A stretch of 64,000 nucleotides of DNA from Lycocorax pyrrhopterus obiensis (lineage: Eukaryota; Chordata; Aves; Passeriformes; Paradisaeidae): assembly GCA_014706295.1 (NCBI GenBank), contig JACSVZ010000004.1, positions 94,589,333 to 94,653,332 of the forward strand. The letters are read 5' to 3'. Under the pieces are notes generated by a model. That model was not told the origin of the DNA and did no database searches. It was given only the letters and a program-made list of their open reading frames with translations. Below, in pieces: positions 61,201 to 64,000 of this stretch; within the stretch, counting starts at the first letter, position 1; the number at the start of each line of letters is the position of its first letter. Both the position numbers and the translations under genes were made by a program.

Positions 61201-63669
61201 TACCATCTGAGTATGTTGAATGTTATCAGGCTGCAGCTTTTCAGCCTCTGAGATTAAGCCTGCCCATACTGCACAGTTTCTGTACACCCAAATAGCATGG
61301 TTTAGGTTTATAGGGATATTTGTGAAAGTGTCTGTCCATGTACATGCTGTTCACCTACTCATTTGTCCTGAAATTACACTGAATGCATATTTGGGGAGAA
61401 GACTACAGATTTGGTTTTCTTCTTTTCCTAATTTTTTCATTATTTTTCTTATTTTTGTTGTTGCTGTTGCTTTTGTTTTGTTTTGAGATCATGGGCAAAC
61501 ACTAATTTTGGCCCCCTAAATCAGAGATATAACACTGTGAAATACAAGGGCTGTGACAAAGAAAACAGAGTACATGTATCTTCTTACTTCCAAATACTGG
61601 AGGAATGTTTGAAAGGAACCAGTGTATCATTTAATAAAGATTTTTATTGTCCTTCAAGAACTGAATCTTAGACCATAAAGCACCAGGGTTTAAATCCAAA
61701 CATTTCTTTCTGCTGTGTAATTTGGGACCCTGAACAGAAAAGCTTAGTGATGGTGAGGAAGTCATGAACAGAAGGGAGAAGGTCAAAGCTTGTTTCTTCT
61801 TATTCCAAAACAGAAAAGTAACGAAAAGTAAATAACACCTGCCAACTCCCTGCTCTACATTAAAGTACACAGAACAGAAAATAAAGGTTGGAAGAATAGA
61901 AAGCTACTAGATGTTACCAGTTATTTTAAACTGTTTTAAATTAGATAGGAAATCAGTGCCATATTATCACACAAAATATACAGTAGAGGCAGAAACACAG
62001 AAACACATCCCTAATTTTACCAAAATGCATTTGTTTCATAACAAAAATATGTATAAGAAAGAATGCATATCCAATCTGGAAGAATGTTAGCATTTAACAC
62101 TCTTTTCATCTTTGTGAAAATACTCCCCTTCTGGGATCTTGCCAAGAAAGGGAGATTTTGACAAGCTGACTTCTTCCAGGGATACACTTCATGTCTAAAC
62201 CCAGCTTCAGCTATGTGTCTTTTTCTACTGAATAGTAGCTAGAGTGTGATTTTTGGGTTTCCTTTTTGGGGATTTTTTTTGGCTTTTCTTTTTTTTTTTA
62301 AGGGGAAGTCATTATTTAGTTTTGAACAAGAACACTGCAGTATGTTATCTTGCAGATCTGAATTCATCATGTGTTTGGTAGCTACACATGTATAGATAGT
62401 CTGCTCACTTTCAATCTATAAACAGTGACAGAAAACACGCTTCATTTGTAAGCTTCTGCAATTGCAAAATGTAACATGTAACCAAAAAATAAGAAAAATC
62501 TCCTTCATGACATTTCCTCCCATTTACAACACCGAGATAAAAAAAATAAATCGACAAACAGGAAGTTTCTTCAAAATTATAGCTCTTTCTATGAAGCTGA
62601 CATTCTTGGGTGCCTGTTCCCTTTGAAGAGGAATAATTGAACAGGCTCTAGTTACAGGGGCCAACCCTTTTGAAAGCAGAGCTCTCTAGGTGAAGGTTAT
62701 TCTTTACTCAGGGGTTAATCAGGGACCTGGGTTTCGGTCTCTATAATATTGCTATAAGGAAAGCATTGAAAACAAATTCCTCACTTCAGAATTGCTCAAG
62801 ATTTCAGTCTCCAATGTTGATTGGCATTGATAAGAGTGTCTCTGGTTTTTTTCTCTTTAATGAAAGCATAATCGATTATCTTTTCTTTTTAACTATTTGC
62901 TATTAGCTTCTACCTCTAGATAGTCTAATGATCTATGAAATATCAAATGCTTTCTCTCATCTCTAATTCAGCAAGTGACTCTAACATGTGTGATCTTAAA
63001 ACCTGTGAGCCGGTCACACTTGCAATGTGTTGATGCCACAGTGTTACAGATGAAGATAATGGGAAAATCTGTACAAACAAAAAAGTCCTTGTATTGCAGC
63101 CTGAGCCCAGATTTCTGTTCTTGGGCCTGTGGAATGATCTGGAAGTCAATTTCCACTTCAGTAACCCAGTGTGGTGGAAATGCTCATCATACAAAAAGAC
63201 GAAGAACAAGAAAAAACAGTCGAAATGGATCAGAAATAGCCAAATAATCTGGTGGCAGAAAGAACCAAAATAGAATTGAATGTACTGTGGGAAATCATGT
63301 GTGAGGGAAATCTGGGTTTTGGTCCCATGTCTAGAAGGGGATGAAGTGAGGAAAGACACACTCGCACTGGCAATTTGAAATGTGCTGAGGTTACAGAGGA
63401 AATTAGTTAACTGTGTCTTTTTAGTGTCTTCTACAATGTCTGCATCTTCTTCAGTCAAGACAGAAAATGTCTTTTCAAAATTAAAAGCATTGACTATGGA
63501 AAAATTCCATAGATGATGAGAGATATTTCTCCATCAAAAACCCACAACCCCATTGCACTACATTATTGTCTTCCCTGCTCTAGGGCTCAAAGCAACCAGG
63601 CAATCATTATCCAAGTAGTCAGATAAAGCAGACTGGCCCTGCTGTCATACTTTTTTATAACTCTATATC
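58271..63669. other. Long unique non-coding stretch
   Basis: Very T/A-rich until about 58760, then mixed. A-run patches lie at 59158-59171 and a T/G-rich patch at 62250-62299. Frames at 59260-59607 (plus) and 62943-63458 (minus, 171 codons) were examined and carry no known domain. No transposon tail or RNA gene was recognised. Confidence 0.5.
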
Positions 63670-63808
63670 TAAAAAAACCCTGCAAACCTCCTCCCACAAC
63701 CCCTTGCAAAAAAAACCCAAAAACAAAAAAACCAAAAAAACCCAAAAAACCACACAAAAAACCCCAGAAAACAAACAAAAAAACCCCCACCAAAACTAAA
63801 AACACCAG
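63670..63808 (+). repeat. A-run/C-run low-complexity tract
   Basis: About 140 bases made almost only of A4-A8 runs alternating with C2-C5, plus occasional AAAC units. The minus-strand frame across it gives a Phe/Gly/Val-only peptide and is an artefact. Confidence 0.9.
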
Positions 63809-64000
63809 AAGTGAGGAAAAAAAGAAAAATTAAAAAGGTGAGTAAAAAGAAGTCCTTGGTTCATCCTTGACAAATGAGTTTTCCTTCTATTGCTGCATAG
63901 CTGCCTGGCTGAAGGTTGCCACCTGAGTTTCTAAACAGCAGATGATTTGGCTTCATCTGAGATGTTGATGTTACATCTGCCCAGTGCTTGCATTTATCCA
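63809..64000. other. Unique sequence to the window end
   Basis: Short, A-rich at first, then mixed. Nothing was recognised. Confidence 0.5.

Noticed and set aside
62943..63458. 171-codon minus-strand open frame
   Set aside because: One of the longest frames, but it has no recognisable domain, lies over a plus-strand frame and contains a hydrophobic Phe/Leu-rich block from a local A-rich patch. No splice or promoter context supports it.
1..64000. tRNA, rRNA, snRNA, known microRNA or CRISPR array
   Set aside because: No T-loop-like GGTTCRANTCC with matching arms, no U6/5S-like start and no evenly spaced direct repeats with unique spacers were seen on either strand. Hairpin folding was not computed, so an unknown microRNA cannot be excluded.

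Overview
The window looks like nuclear, non-coding DNA from a bird. The main evidence is a set of retroposon fragments ending in the octamer-type tail built on ATTCTATG. This tail marks the 3' end of CR1 (chicken repeat 1) LINEs, which dominate avian genomes; crocodilians and turtles also carry CR1, so bird is the likely but not the only reading. Base composition is AT-rich with isolated GC-rich patches. Long runs of A, T, TTTG and AAAC are common, as is usual in vertebrate intergenic or intronic DNA. Nothing bacterial, organellar or phage-like is present, and the open frames longer than 60 codons are scattered on both strands without operon-like order.

I could not identify any exon of a protein-coding gene, any tRNA, rRNA or known small RNA, or any CRISPR array. 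The clear coding remnants are decayed 3' ends of the CR1 reverse-transcriptase frame. The window is best read as part of a gene desert or a very long intron.

Layout: 0-7.8 kb is unique sequence with a 33-base A run, AT-rich patches and one GC-rich CpG-bearing block (4.65-5.0 kb) holding a 13-bp minisatellite. A CR1 fragment lies at 7.8-8.0 kb. From 8.0 to 25.1 kb no young transposon is seen, only one very old LINE relic (21.7-22.1 kb). This interval contains three GC-raised patches (10.3, 15.0 and 23.5 kb) and motif-dense, possibly conserved segments. From 25.1 to 38.7 kb transposons are dense: five CR1 fragments in both orientations and a complete-looking endogenous-retrovirus solo LTR on the minus strand with its own TATA box and polyadenylation signal. 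Two of the CR1 copies carry internal tandem duplications. Two more CR1 fragments lie at 46.6 and 48.5 kb. From 48.8 kb to the end only ancient relics and simple repeats are seen, plus a homeodomain-motif-rich stretch with an inverted repeat near 58.2 kb.

No genes work together here. What may be functional is regulatory: the 17-kb interval without young insertions and the motif clusters inside it. These are inferences from sequence alone and need cross-species alignment. No new biological system was found that I can support.
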